Below, one piece after another: positions 1 through 7,724 of a stretch of DNA of 64,000 nt. Within the stretch, counting starts at the first letter, position 1. Each line of letters starts with the position of its first letter. The position numbers were made by a program, and so were the translations under genes. The stretch comes from Wielerella bovis (GTDB taxonomy: Bacteria; Pseudomonadota; Gammaproteobacteria; Burkholderiales; Neisseriaceae). The notes beneath the pieces are model-generated. The model was not told the origin of the DNA. It saw nothing but the letters and a program-made list of their open reading frames with translations, and did not search any database. The stretch is taken from NCBI RefSeq assembly GCF_022354465.1, contig NZ_CP092361.1, positions 1,798,001 to 1,862,000 of the forward strand. Direction: 5' to 3'.

Positions 1-548
1 GCCACTTTTTCCCGAATCGCAGGCGTAACGTCCAAGCCACGCGCTTCCAACACACGCGGTACCAGTGCCATACGCAAAAGCGGGTCAAATGCGGTTTTGT
101 ACGCCATGTCCCACAAATGTCCATGCGCGGTAAAATCGCCGTATTCATAGCCATATTCGTGCAAACGCGCGCGCATCAATCCAAAATGTTCGCATTCTTC
201 TTTCGCCACTTGCAGCCAATCCGCCGTAAATTGTTCGGGCAAATAACGAAAACGAAACGCGGCATCTAATGCCAAGTTAATCGCATTAAATTCAATGTGG
301 GTAATCGCGTGCAACATCGCCGCATAACCTTCGGGCGTGGACGGTTTGCGTTGTTCCACTTTATACGGCGGCACCAGTTCAGGTTTGGCAGGTCGCCCTG
401 CAATCCATACATCTTCACACGCAGCAGATTTATCCATTTTCAGGCTGCCTGAATGGTATTTTTCGTATAATTCAAAAGTTAAACGGCATTTTTCGCTTGG
501 GTCGGTTTCGCATAAAGCGGCGTGGATTAATGTGTAGAAATTTTCCAT
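1..548 (-). CDS. Ferritin-like DUF455 family protein (C-terminus beyond window)
   Basis: Starts at the ATG at 548 and runs off the left edge, so about 182 N-terminal residues are visible. The protein has the ferritin-like pattern of the DUF455 family: HAITHIEFNAINLALDAAFR, then a second helix with KEECEHF, giving the paired E/ExxH residues of a di-iron four-helix bundle. The biochemical role of the family is not established. A DUS near the N-terminus encodes SGSLK. The gene is divergent from lolA across about 160 bp. The family assignment rests on motif recognition only. Confidence 0.75.
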   Translation of the reverse strand, partial: MENFYTLIHAALCETDPSEKCRLTFELYEKYHSGSLKMDKSAACEDVWIAGRPAKPELVPPYKVEQRKPSTPEGYAAMLHAITHIEFNAINLALDAAFRFRYLPEQFTADWLQVAKEECEHFGLMRARLHEYGYEYGDFTAHGHLWDMAYKTAFDPLLRMALVPRVLEARGLDVTPAIREKV

Positions 549-711
549 AATCATAAAATCGAGTTAAAGTTTTTTGAGAAAATTGTTTAATATGAAAGAT
601 TTATTTAAATTTTGCATCTTTACATTTTGTTGATGGGGTTTTCAGGCAGCCTGAAAATGTTAAGATGCGGTTTCTTGTTACATTGTAACTCAATCACTTA
701 AAGGATACGAA

Positions 712-1326
712 ATGAAAACATGGAAAACGATTTTGGCGGCTGGCATGATGAGCGTATTGGCGGCAACGGCAAACGCAGGCGGCATTGATGCTTTGCGTCA
801 ATTCAACAACGATGCGGACGGTATCAGCGGCACATTCACGCAAACCGTTCAATCCCGAAAAAAAACGCAAACCAGCTCGGGCAGTTTCCAAATTCTGCGC
901 CCTGGTTTGTTCAAATGGGAATACAGCAAACCGTATCAACAAAAAATTATTGGCGATGGCAAACATATTTGGTTGTATGATGTTGATTTGAAACAAATCA
1001 CCCAATCTAACCAAGACCAAACCATTGGCGACAGTCCTGCGGCAATTTTGTCTAACAAAACGGCTTTGGATGCGAGCTATTCGCTGAAAGAAGATGGCAA
1101 AAAAGACGGCGTGGATTATGTGTTGGCAACTCCGAAAAAAGCGAATGCGGGTTATCAATTTATCCGCATTGGTTTCAAGGGCAACACCTTGGCAGCTATG
1201 GAATTGAAAGACAGTTTTGGTAATCAAACCACGATACGCTTTAATAATGTGAATACCAAACCGAATTTGTCGCGTAGTGCGTTTACCTTTACGCCACCCA
1301 AAGATGTAGATATATTGAAAAATTGA
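712..1326 (+). CDS. lolA: Outer membrane lipoprotein carrier protein LolA
   Basis: Periplasmic chaperone that takes lipoproteins from the LolCDE complex and hands them to LolB at the outer membrane. The 204-residue product has a signal peptide ending near ANA-GGID. A LolA fold follows, with the typical G-x-F-x-Q-T-V opening (SGTFTQTV), FKWEY, and a C-terminal NVNTKPNLSRSAFTF region. Length fits the family. The ATG at 712 is preceded by AAAGGATACGAA, a good ribosome-binding site. The next gene downstream is anmK, separated by a small repeat element and a hairpin. Confidence 0.95.
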   Translation: MKTWKTILAAGMMSVLAATANAGGIDALRQFNNDADGISGTFTQTVQSRKKTQTSSGSFQILRPGLFKWEYSKPYQQKIIGDGKHIWLYDVDLKQITQSNQDQTIGDSPAAILSNKTALDASYSLKEDGKKDGVDYVLATPKKANAGYQFIRIGFKGNTLAAMELKDSFGNQTTIRFNNVNTKPNLSRSAFTFTPPKDVDILKN

Positions 1327-1341
1327 TAGAATAAGGCAGCC

Positions 1342-1486
1342 TGAAACCTTTGCAAAATCCCCATCTTTGGCACATTTCTTCGCGATGCGTTTCTCAAACA
1401 CTTGCCTATCTAGATGATATGTCTGCGCGTTTTGCGATACTATCGCTTTGAACTGTGCTCAAATCTGGGGTTTTGCAAAGGTTTCA
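1342..1486. repeat. Small inverted-repeat element, family TGAAACCTTTGC, copy 1
   Basis: About 145 bp bounded by terminal inverted repeats: the left end TGAAACCTTTGCAAAATC is nearly matched by the complement of the right end. A second copy in inverse orientation lies at 55467-55610, with the interior almost the same base for base. No coding capacity. It behaves like a non-autonomous mobile repeat (MITE-like). Partial pieces of the same ends occur near 11209 and 43465. Confidence 0.8.
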
Positions 1487-1517
1487 GCCTGAAAATGTTT
1501 CAGGCTGCCTTTTTTTG
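1485..1517 (+). terminator. Hairpin terminator after lolA
   Basis: CAGCCTGAAA and TTTCAGGCTG form a stem with a tiny loop, followed by CC and seven T. It lies between lolA and anmK and overlaps the end of the small repeat element. One arm is a DUS. Confidence 0.7.
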
Positions 1518-1535
1518 TTATCAGAATAATATTTT

Positions 1536-2642
1536 ATGATAAATCAACAATTTTATATCGGCATTATGTCTGGCACCAGCATGGACGGTGCGGACGCGGT
1601 TTTAATCGCCATGAATGGTACGCAATGGCAAGGTGCGCTTGCCCACGCTTTTGTGCCCTATTCAGGCAGCCTGAAAACACGTTTGTTGGATTTGCAAAAT
1701 CATGGCGACAAGGAATTGCATCGCAGTCAAATGCTGGCGATTGAATTGTCGGAAATTTATGCCCAAGTGGTGCAGCAATTATTGCGTGAACAACAAATGC
1801 AGCCTGAAAACATTACTGCGATTGGTTGTCATGGACAAACCGTTCGCCACGCGCCCGAATGCGGATACAGTATTCAACTGGCGAATTTGTCCGTGCTGGC
1901 GGAACGCACGGGCATTTTTACCATTGGCGATTTTCGTAGTCGTGATTTGGCTGCGGGTGGACAAGGTGCGCCGCTTGTGCCAGCGTTTCATCAAGCCTTG
2001 TTTGCTGCGCCCGATGAAACGCGTGTGGTGTTGAATATTGGTGGCATTGCCAATATCAGCATTTTGCCGCCCGATGGCGAACCATTTGGTTTTGATACGG
2101 GCGCAGGCAATATGTTGATGGACGCATGGACGCAGCATATTTGGCAACAAGCGTATGATAAAAATGGCGAAAAAGCGGCGCAAGGTCGCGTATTGCCTGA
2201 ATTATTGGCACAATTAAAAGCGCACGAATATTTTAGGCTGCCCTACCCTAAATCCACAGGGCGCGAATTGTTTTCGCTGACATGGTTGCAAACGCATTTG
2301 CATAGCGATGAAAATCCGCATGATGTATTGCGGACATTGGCGCAATTTACGGCGGAAACCATTGCCGATGCGATTGTTCAGGCTGCCCCCAATACACAAA
2401 ATATTTATGTTTGTGGTGGTGGTATGAGTAATAATACTTTAATCGGCAGCCTGAAAACTTTATTGGCGGTGGAAAATATGGCTTTGCATAGTACCGATGT
2501 GTTGCAACTGAATCCGCAATGGGTGGAAGCGGCAGCATTTGCGTGGCTGGCGGCGTGTTGGGTGAATCGCGTGCCGAGTAATCCGCACAAAGCAACGGGC
2601 GCAGCACGACCGTTGATATTGGGTGCGGGTTATTATGCCTAA
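1536..2642 (+). CDS. anmK: Anhydro-N-acetylmuramic acid kinase
   Basis: Phosphorylates and opens 1,6-anhydroMurNAc to MurNAc-6-phosphate in peptidoglycan recycling. The 368-residue protein begins with the nucleotide-binding GIMSGTSMDGADAVLI motif and continues with CHGQTVRH, GGIANISILP and DTGAGNMLMD, all characteristic of AnmK. Length is normal. Several full or partial DUS lie inside the gene and are translated as SGSLK, MQPEN, FRLP, VQAAP and GSLK, apparently in surface segments. A downstream phosphatase (17080-17751) could act in the same recycling route if it is MupP rather than Gph. Confidence 0.96.
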   Translation: MINQQFYIGIMSGTSMDGADAVLIAMNGTQWQGALAHAFVPYSGSLKTRLLDLQNHGDKELHRSQMLAIELSEIYAQVVQQLLREQQMQPENITAIGCHGQTVRHAPECGYSIQLANLSVLAERTGIFTIGDFRSRDLAAGGQGAPLVPAFHQALFAAPDETRVVLNIGGIANISILPPDGEPFGFDTGAGNMLMDAWTQHIWQQAYDKNGEKAAQGRVLPELLAQLKAHEYFRLPYPKSTGRELFSLTWLQTHLHSDENPHDVLRTLAQFTAETIADAIVQAAPNTQNIYVCGGGMSNNTLIGSLKTLLAVENMALHSTDVLQLNPQWVEAAAFAWLAACWVNRVPSNPHKATGAARPLILGAGYYA

Positions 2643-2653
2643 AAAGATAGCCT

Positions 2654-2780
2654 CACAGTACACGACAACTTTTTGAAATAACCATGAATCTGTCCCCTCC
2701 CCCGCCCTAAACGGGGGAGGGTTAGGGTGGGGAAAACAGATTTCAGATAATATTAAAGATTTATGTCGTGTACTGTAAGG
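2654..2780. repeat. Composite repeat bounded by ACAGTACACGACA
   Basis: Begins CACAGTACACGACAAC and ends GTCGTGTACTGTAAGG, an imperfect terminal inverted repeat. The interior holds a C/G-rich hairpin (CCCTCCCCC...GGGGGAGGG). A longer copy with about 50 extra interior bases lies at 16858-17045, and related elements at 24701-24828 and 32591-32760. The IS at 2781 has inserted at the right end of this copy. Confidence 0.7.
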
Positions 2781-3655
2781 TGTAGAAATAAACCGAGTTG
2801 TTTACACAACAGGTTGAGAAAAATAAGCTTGTAACACTTCAAATGGCGTATCGCCATTTAAGGAACTGTGCGGCTTTACAGTATTATAAAAATTCACAAA
2901 ACGACATAATTCCTTTTGCCGATGCAATGGATCAGTAAACTCTGTTTTCTCATACCACATCTGCATAATCGTTCGTATTACGCGTTCCGCTTTGCCATTG
3001 GTTTGTGGACGTGCTGGGCGAGTGAATTTTTGATTGATATTGTTTTCAAAACACGCCACACCAAACGCATGATTTGCCGCACCTTTGTATTCACTACCAT
3101 TATCTGAATAAATGCAGTCAATTTGGTATGGGCAAGGCTCTATGACTTGTTCAGTTAGAAATTTAGCCGCACTTGTAGCAGTTTTATCAGGCAAAATGGC
3201 AGCATACAACTCACGAGAAAAATCATCAATAGCAACAAACAGATACTCACGTTTATCCGTTGCTTTTTGTCCTTTAAGTAAAGGTAAGCGTTTGGTATCT
3301 ACATGTACCATTTCGCCAGGATAAGATTTATTGTATCGTTGTGCTTGCTTTTTGAGTTTCTCTTGAATTTCTCGTTCTACTTTGGCTAATCGTTTCATAC
3401 CGTATTTTGCTTGTTTGAAACGATTGTTGGTGCTGTTTTGCGGTTTAAGTAGGCGAAGACGAGCGGCTTTCAGTACACGATAAATGGTTTGGCGACTAAC
3501 CATAAAACGGCGAGCCAGTGAAGTAACGCTTTCTTTGTTTTGCGTATAAGCTAGCCAAATGGCTTGACGATGGTGTGGGGTAAGGCGAGTGTTCTTATGG
3601 ATATTCATGGCAGTATTGTCTTTCAATACTGTAAACAACGCTAGTAATTTCTACA
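2781..3655 (-). mobile_element. IS481-family insertion sequence, copy 1
   Basis: An 875-bp element with terminal inverted repeats starting TGTAGAAAT and containing GTTGTTTAC. A 7-bp target duplication, TGTAAGG, sits directly outside at 2774-2780 and 3656-3662. The second copy, also 875 bp and apparently identical, lies in the opposite orientation at 43600-44474. TGT ends and a single DDE transposase gene fit IS481. Insertion split the right end of the ACAGTACACGACA repeat. Confidence 0.9.
2802..3608 (-). CDS. IS481-family transposase, copy 1
   Basis: A 268-residue DDE transposase counted from the ATG that gives MNIHKNTRLTPHHRQ; a TTG 30 bases upstream is in frame but less likely. An N-terminal helix-turn-helix (SLARRFMVSRQTIYRVLKAA) is followed by an rve-type catalytic core. 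The acidic triad is in MVHVDTKRLP, IYSDNGSEY and NGKAERVIRT. The last part (FVNFYNTVKPHSSLNGDTP) is typical of IS481/IS3 integrase cores. It looks intact and identical to the copy at 43647-44453, suggesting recent transposition. Confidence 0.92.
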   Translation of the reverse strand: MNIHKNTRLTPHHRQAIWLAYTQNKESVTSLARRFMVSRQTIYRVLKAARLRLLKPQNSTNNRFKQAKYGMKRLAKVEREIQEKLKKQAQRYNKSYPGEMVHVDTKRLPLLKGQKATDKREYLFVAIDDFSRELYAAILPDKTATSAAKFLTEQVIEPCPYQIDCIYSDNGSEYKGAANHAFGVACFENNINQKFTRPARPQTNGKAERVIRTIMQMWYEKTEFTDPLHRQKELCRFVNFYNTVKPHSSLNGDTPFEVLQAYFSQPVV

Positions 3656-3659
3656 TGTA

Positions 3660-3707
3660 AGGCAGCCTGAAAAATCATCGCAAACCATGTTTTCAGGCTG
3701 CCTTTTT
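3660..3707. terminator. Inverted DUS pair before rbfA
   Basis: AGGCAGCCTGAAAA and TTTTCAGGCTGCCT form a 14-bp stem followed by T5 on the plus strand. It lies just upstream of the rbfA promoter and shields rbfA from upstream transcription. Confidence 0.65.
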
Positions 3708-3735
3708 GTTTGCCCAACACGGTTTCGGGTATAAT
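3706..3735 (+). promoter_or_regulatory. Possible rbfA promoter
   Basis: A perfect -10 box TATAAT at 3730-3735 lies 31 bp before the rbfA start. The best -35 candidate is TTGTTT at 3706-3711 (18-bp spacer), which is weak. The -10 is convincing; the -35 is not. Confidence 0.45.
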
Positions 3736-3766
3736 GCTGATTTATTTGCATTATGAGAGCATCATC

Positions 3767-4138
3767 ATGAAAAAACCACAACGCAACGGCTACGCACGCA
3801 TTGACCGCGTGAAAGAACAAGTGATGCGTGAGCTTGCCGAATTGGTACGCACAGGTTTGAAAGACCCACGCGCAGGTTTCATCACCATCAACGATGTAGA
3901 AGTGACTCGCGATTATTCACACGCTACCGTTTATTACACCGTTTTGAGTGGCGACCGCGATGCCAGCGCAGAAGCATTGGAACACGCCAAAGGTTTTCTA
4001 CGCAGCGAATTGAGCAAACGCATCACGGTATTTCGCACGCCCGAATTGCATTTTGAATACGATGAATCGCTGGAACGCGGCGTGAATTTGTCGAATTTGA
4101 TTGATATGGTGGCAGCGGAGAAACCTGTGCAAGATTGA
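3767..4138 (+). CDS. rbfA: 30S ribosome-binding factor A
   Basis: RbfA binds free 30S subunits and is needed for 16S rRNA 5'-end maturation and cold adaptation. I chose the ATG at 3767 (MKKPQRNGYARIDRVKEQVM), giving 123 residues, the normal family length; an in-frame upstream ATG would add an atypical N-terminus. The KH-type core is visible: RVKEQVMRELAELV, DPRAGFITINDVEVTRDYSH, LRSELSKRITVFRTPELHF. It is usually found downstream of infB or near truB; here it stands alone between an IS and a terminator. Confidence 0.95.
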   Translation: MKKPQRNGYARIDRVKEQVMRELAELVRTGLKDPRAGFITINDVEVTRDYSHATVYYTVLSGDRDASAEALEHAKGFLRSELSKRITVFRTPELHFEYDESLERGVNLSNLIDMVAAEKPVQD

Positions 4139-4152
4139 AATTCATACAGAAT

Positions 4153-4186
4153 AAAAGGCAGCCTGAAAAATTTTCAGGCTGCCTTT
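4153..4186. terminator. Bidirectional DUS terminator between rbfA and the thioredoxin-like gene
   Basis: AAAAGGCAGCCTGAAAA and its complement form a long perfect stem, with A and T runs on the two sides. It separates the convergent genes rbfA (+) and 4193-4705 (-), and can end transcription from both. Confidence 0.75.
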
Positions 4187-4192
4187 GCTAAT

Positions 4193-4705
4193 TTAACGCA
4201 ATAAATCAGCTATGGCGATGCGCGTTTTTAAACCCCAGTAAGTCGCTAATCCTGTGGTGCCATGAACCACTTTTCCATTTTTAATCAACAAAATACTGGG
4301 TACCACTTTTACGCCCCATTGTTGTGACAATGCGCCATGCTCATCATTGACCGTATCAAATGTCAAACCTTGTTGCTGCAAAAAGGCATGCACATCGTCC
4401 GCTGCCCCAGAATGCAATGCCACACCCAAAACAGGCGTGCCATTTTTGTGCAAACGATGAATCACAGGCGACGTGTGTTTGCAAATGCCGCACCAACTGC
4501 CCCAAAAATACAGCAACAATGTTTTTTGTGAACTGGCAGATGCCAGCGTAGTGGGTTCAGCGTGATGAATGGATTGAAACGATACTTGCGTTGCATTGAT
4601 TGGCACAGTCGGGCTGCGCCAATAATCCACCGCCACGCTCACCACCGCCAATACCAGCAGGGTTTGCGCTACTTGTTTTGCCCATTTAATCAGTTTTTGT
4701 TTCAT
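4193..4705 (-). CDS. Membrane-anchored thioredoxin-like disulfide oxidoreductase (TlpA/ScsD-like)
   Basis: A 170-residue protein with one N-terminal membrane segment (about residues 12-28, TLLVLAVVSVAVDY) and a periplasmic thioredoxin fold. The active site is WCGIC in YFWGSWCGICKHTSP, and the cis-proline loop is GVKVVPSIL. This resembles ScsD/TlpA-type proteins that handle periplasmic thiols. Its ATG overlaps the dnaX stop (ATGA at 4702-4705), so it is translationally coupled to dnaX, an odd pairing. The true substrate is unknown. DsbD, encoded at 9278-11095, could be its reductant (inference). Confidence 0.8.
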   Translation of the reverse strand: MKQKLIKWAKQVAQTLLVLAVVSVAVDYWRSPTVPINATQVSFQSIHHAEPTTLASASSQKTLLLYFWGSWCGICKHTSPVIHRLHKNGTPVLGVALHSGAADDVHAFLQQQGLTFDTVNDEHGALSQQWGVKVVPSILLIKNGKVVHGTTGLATYWGLKTRIAIADLLR

Positions 4706-6816
4706 ATTATTTTGGGTGCTTCCAACAACTCAATACTCTCTTCACGCCATTTCGCATTAAATAATTTTTTGATTTGTTTCACATTTTCATCTTTATCCAA
4801 AATCTGACGAGCTTGTTCGCGTTGCTCTGCCAGCATTCTGGCGCGATACATCAACGGCGTTTCCCAACCTTGTCCGTCCACAAAATCCACCGTTTCAATG
4901 CGAATTGGCAACGCATATGCTGCGGACAAAGCTGATTCAATGCGTTGAAAATATTCACGTTTCATGGTATTGCGCGTTTGTTCGCGCACCACCGCCAAAC
5001 GCAATACACCATCGGCAAAATCCACCCATGCCATATGCTGCAAAGGCATTTGCGCCGCCGCCACTTGTGTGCCAATCCGCCGTGCAATCTGTACCCAATT
5101 GGCTGCCACTAATTCAGGCATTGGCTCACTCGGGTCAGTCGCTTCTTCAGATGCTACGATTTCATCAGGTTCAGCACAATTTTCAGGCTGCATCGGTTCG
5201 CTGGGCAAATCATCAAACGCAGGAAAATCATCTGGATAGACATCGTTCAGGCTGCCTGAAAAATAGGCTATATCGTCATCATTTGGATAGATTTCGGCAA
5301 CGGGTGCTGGCACAATTTGTGGCACATTTTCAGGCTGCCTATTTTGGGGAGATGCTGTTGCAGTATTGTCCCAAGATGGCATATCTTCCGAATGATTGGA
5401 TTGATTAGGTTCAACTTCTGCAATCGTTTTCGCAGCAATTTCAGTTTTCAGGCTGCCTAAATTTTCTGCTTCCGCATCACGCAAATGTTTGGGTAAATCC
5501 GTTTGGATTTCATCAGAACTTTCCGCTTTCAGGCTGCCTGAAACTTCTGTGTTACTTGATATATTTTCCGTAACTACCTGATTTTCATCTAAATGTATTT
5601 CATCAATTACTTGGGCAGAATGTGTTTTCAGGCTGCCTGAAATGTCTGCGTGTTCATGCGTTTTTTTTTCAGGAGGATTATGCAATTGTGTGCCTTCAAT
5701 CACCGCATTTTGCGGCGTATGTTTCGCAGCAAAGGGTGCAAACGCCAACATGCGCAACAGCGTCATCACAAAACCTGCGTATTCATCGGGCGCGAGCGGC
5801 AAATCGTTTTTACCATGAATAACACATTGATAGTACAACTGAATTTGCTCATCGCTGAAATATTGCGCCAAATGCAGCAAGCGTTCGCGTTCAGGGTCAT
5901 CGTGTTCAATGGCGGACGGCACGGTTTTCAGCAACGCCAATCTTTGTAACAACATCGCCAAATCGTTTAACGCACTGTCAAAACCAATGGCGTTGGCGGA
6001 CATTTCTTGTGCTTTGGCGATGAGATTTTCGCCGTCTTGTTCCATTAAAAAGGTTAGCAATTCATAGAGATAGCGTTTGTCCACCGCGCCTATCATGTCG
6101 CGCACATCGCGTTCTTGCACGCTGCCTGAACCCATGGCAATCGCTTGGTCTAGCAAACTCAAAGCATCGCGCATGGAACCTTGCGCGGCTCGCCCCAACA
6201 GTGCCAAAGCGGCTGGTTCGTACACGATTTGTTCGGTTTTCAAAACGTGGGTCAGGTGTTCGGCGACTTGTTGCGCGGTCATATTGCGTAAAACGAATTG
6301 CAAACAACGGCTTAACACGGTAATTGGCACTTTGTGCGGGTCGGTGGTCGCCAAGATGAATTTGACGTGTTCGGGCGGCTCTTCCAGCGTTTTGAGCATG
6401 GCATTGAACGCGAATTTGGACAACATATGCACTTCGTCAATGATGTACACCTTGTATTTACCGACTGTGGGCGCGTATTGGGCGTTTTCCAGCACTTCGC
6501 GGATGTTGTCTATGCCTGTGTTGCTGGCGGCGTCAATTTCCAGCAAATCCACAAATCGCCCTGCGTCAATGTCGCGGCACGATTGACACACGCCGCAGGG
6601 TTCGCCGCGTGTTGGGTTTTCACAGTTCAGGCTTTTTGCCAAAATGCGGGCAATAGTGGTTTTGCCCACGCCGCGCGTGCCTGTGAGCAAATAGGCGTGG
6701 TGCAAACGCCCTTTATCCAGCGCGTTTTTCAGGGCTTTGACAACGTGTTGTTGTCCAACCAAATCGGCAAAGGTTTTGGGTCGCCATTTTCGGGCAAGCA
6801 CTTGGTAAGCAGTCAT
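4702..6816 (-). CDS. dnaX: DNA polymerase III subunit gamma/tau
   Basis: Clamp-loader ATPase and replisome organiser. The 704-residue tau form has Walker A GTRGVGKTT, a four-cysteine zinc module (about residues 63-78, CENPTRGEPCGVCQSC), Walker B VYIIDEVHML and sensor residues near SRCLQF. After about residue 370 comes a long linker carrying several DUS that encode SGSLK-type peptides, then a C-terminal polymerase-binding domain (from about 575). An A9 run at codons 383-386 may yield a shorter gamma product (separate entry). The stop overlaps the start of the thioredoxin-like gene. Confidence 0.96.
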   Translation of the reverse strand: MTAYQVLARKWRPKTFADLVGQQHVVKALKNALDKGRLHHAYLLTGTRGVGKTTIARILAKSLNCENPTRGEPCGVCQSCRDIDAGRFVDLLEIDAASNTGIDNIREVLENAQYAPTVGKYKVYIIDEVHMLSKFAFNAMLKTLEEPPEHVKFILATTDPHKVPITVLSRCLQFVLRNMTAQQVAEHLTHVLKTEQIVYEPAALALLGRAAQGSMRDALSLLDQAIAMGSGSVQERDVRDMIGAVDKRYLYELLTFLMEQDGENLIAKAQEMSANAIGFDSALNDLAMLLQRLALLKTVPSAIEHDDPERERLLHLAQYFSDEQIQLYYQCVIHGKNDLPLAPDEYAGFVMTLLRMLAFAPFAAKHTPQNAVIEGTQLHNPPEKKTHEHADISGSLKTHSAQVIDEIHLDENQVVTENISSNTEVSGSLKAESSDEIQTDLPKHLRDAEAENLGSLKTEIAAKTIAEVEPNQSNHSEDMPSWDNTATASPQNRQPENVPQIVPAPVAEIYPNDDDIAYFSGSLNDVYPDDFPAFDDLPSEPMQPENCAEPDEIVASEEATDPSEPMPELVAANWVQIARRIGTQVAAAQMPLQHMAWVDFADGVLRLAVVREQTRNTMKREYFQRIESALSAAYALPIRIETVDFVDGQGWETPLMYRARMLAEQREQARQILDKDENVKQIKKLFNAKWREESIELLEAPKII
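5654..5670 (-). promoter_or_regulatory. Putative slippery site for gamma synthesis in dnaX
   Basis: On the coding strand the codons are GAA AAA AAA ACG, giving nine consecutive A (5661-5669). Slipping by -1, or adding one A to the transcript, leads to AAC GCA TGA, so translation stops two codons later (TGA at 5656-5654). The product would have 387 residues, ending just after the conserved clamp-loader domains. A 17-nt DUS palindrome that can form a stem-loop follows 18 nt after the A run. The slip geometry is seen; use of the site is inferred from known dnaX genes (E. coli, Thermus). Confidence 0.6.
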
Positions 6817-6861
6817 ATTGAAATCATTTTTTTATAAATAAATATAGGTGTATTTTAAACG

Positions 6862-6911
6862 AAAAAGGCAGCCTGAAAACCAATAAATCATGATTTTCAG
6901 GCTGCCTTTTT
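6862..6911. terminator. Inverted DUS pair upstream of dnaX
   Basis: AAAAAGGCAGCCTGAAAA and TTTTCAGGCTGCCTTTTT form a very long stem. It overlaps the last bases of the gene at 6910-7536 (-) and would end that transcript before dnaX. Confidence 0.7.
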
Positions 6912-7536
6912 AGATAAAACAACGTTCATATAAGGGTGTCAGCACACGAATTTGTGCTGCAATCCACGCCACGCTGTCCACGCAGCCAATTGTATCGCGT
7001 TCCAAATGTGTTCCAATACAGAAAAAATCCGCATCATCACGCAATATCAAAGCATTTTCAGGCTGCCTATTGAGCGCGACATAATCCGCATATTCACTTT
7101 CATCGCCATGCCATACATCAAAATCGCCAAAATCGTCCGCATTCAAATTATCAAGCCATTGATTATATTGCGGTAAAGCAATAGTAGAACGGTCGGCTTT
7201 ATAACAATGCCAATCCAAAGAAACCGTTAAACGGCGGCGATTGAGCAATACCGACAAAATTGCTGCATCTTGTTGATATTGCGCGTATTTAAAATACGCA
7301 AAAAAATGGGCGCGCACCTGCCAACCATTGCACCAGCGTTCAATATGCGGCGGCGCAAATTGCGGATTATCCTGCGCCAAATCCGCCGCAACATGTTGAA
7401 TAACACTTTGCCAATTTTGCCACGCCGCCCGATAATCCGCTTTAAGTTGCGGAATGGTTTCTGGCGCATATTTTTTCAGTTGTGCAAATTGGAAAAATGG
7501 GCGATTGAATAAATCACAATGTTGCGGTGTCAGCAT
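6910..7536 (-). CDS. Uncharacterised protein (possibly HI_0552 family)
   Basis: 208 residues, no signal peptide and no membrane segment, so probably cytosolic. It is rich in aromatic residues, with blocks such as FNRPFFQFAQLKKYAPE and SLDWHCYKADRST, and a region with FCIGTHLERD. The overall look recalls the HI_0552-type family of unknown function, but I cannot confirm that. One DUS is translated as RQPENA. The gene lies between the tRNA cluster and dnaX, all on the minus strand, and the terminator overlapping its end suggests a separate unit. Confidence 0.7.
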   Translation of the reverse strand: MLTPQHCDLFNRPFFQFAQLKKYAPETIPQLKADYRAAWQNWQSVIQHVAADLAQDNPQFAPPHIERWCNGWQVRAHFFAYFKYAQYQQDAAILSVLLNRRRLTVSLDWHCYKADRSTIALPQYNQWLDNLNADDFGDFDVWHGDESEYADYVALNRQPENALILRDDADFFCIGTHLERDTIGCVDSVAWIAAQIRVLTPLYERCFI

Positions 7537-7593
7537 AATTTTCCCTTAATATCATACAATTATATTTTCAGGCTGCCTGAAATAAATAAACGT

Positions 7594-7627
7594 AAAAAAA
7601 CCGTACTTGTTTAGAGTACGGTTTTTT
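7594..7627 (-). terminator. Terminator of the tRNA cluster
   Basis: CCGTACT and AGTACGG form a stem around a short loop, flanked by A7 and T6. On the minus strand it directly follows tRNA-His and ends the Pro-Arg-His tRNA transcript. Confidence 0.85.
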
Positions 7628-7631
7628 ATAT

Positions 7632-7709
7632 TGGGGTGGAAGATGGGGCTCGAACCCACGACCCTCGGAATCACAATCCGATGCTCTAACCAACTGAGCT
7701 ACATCCACC
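7632..7709 (-). tRNA. tRNA-His (GTG anticodon)
   Basis: Cloverleaf with anticodon loop TTGTGAT (GTG). The T-arm is GTGGG-TTCGAGC-CCCAT and the encoded CCA end is present. The extra 5' G that marks histidine tRNAs is present opposite C73. One T-T mismatch is visible in the acceptor stem. Third gene of the Pro-Arg-His cluster. Confidence 0.93.
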
Positions 7710-7724
7710 ATATAAAACCAAGTT

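Noticed and set aside
694..1401. Long open frame on the minus strand opposite lolA
   Set aside because: It lies wholly opposite a clear lolA gene; its protein shows no fold, signal or family pattern, and is rich in residues expected from antisense reading.
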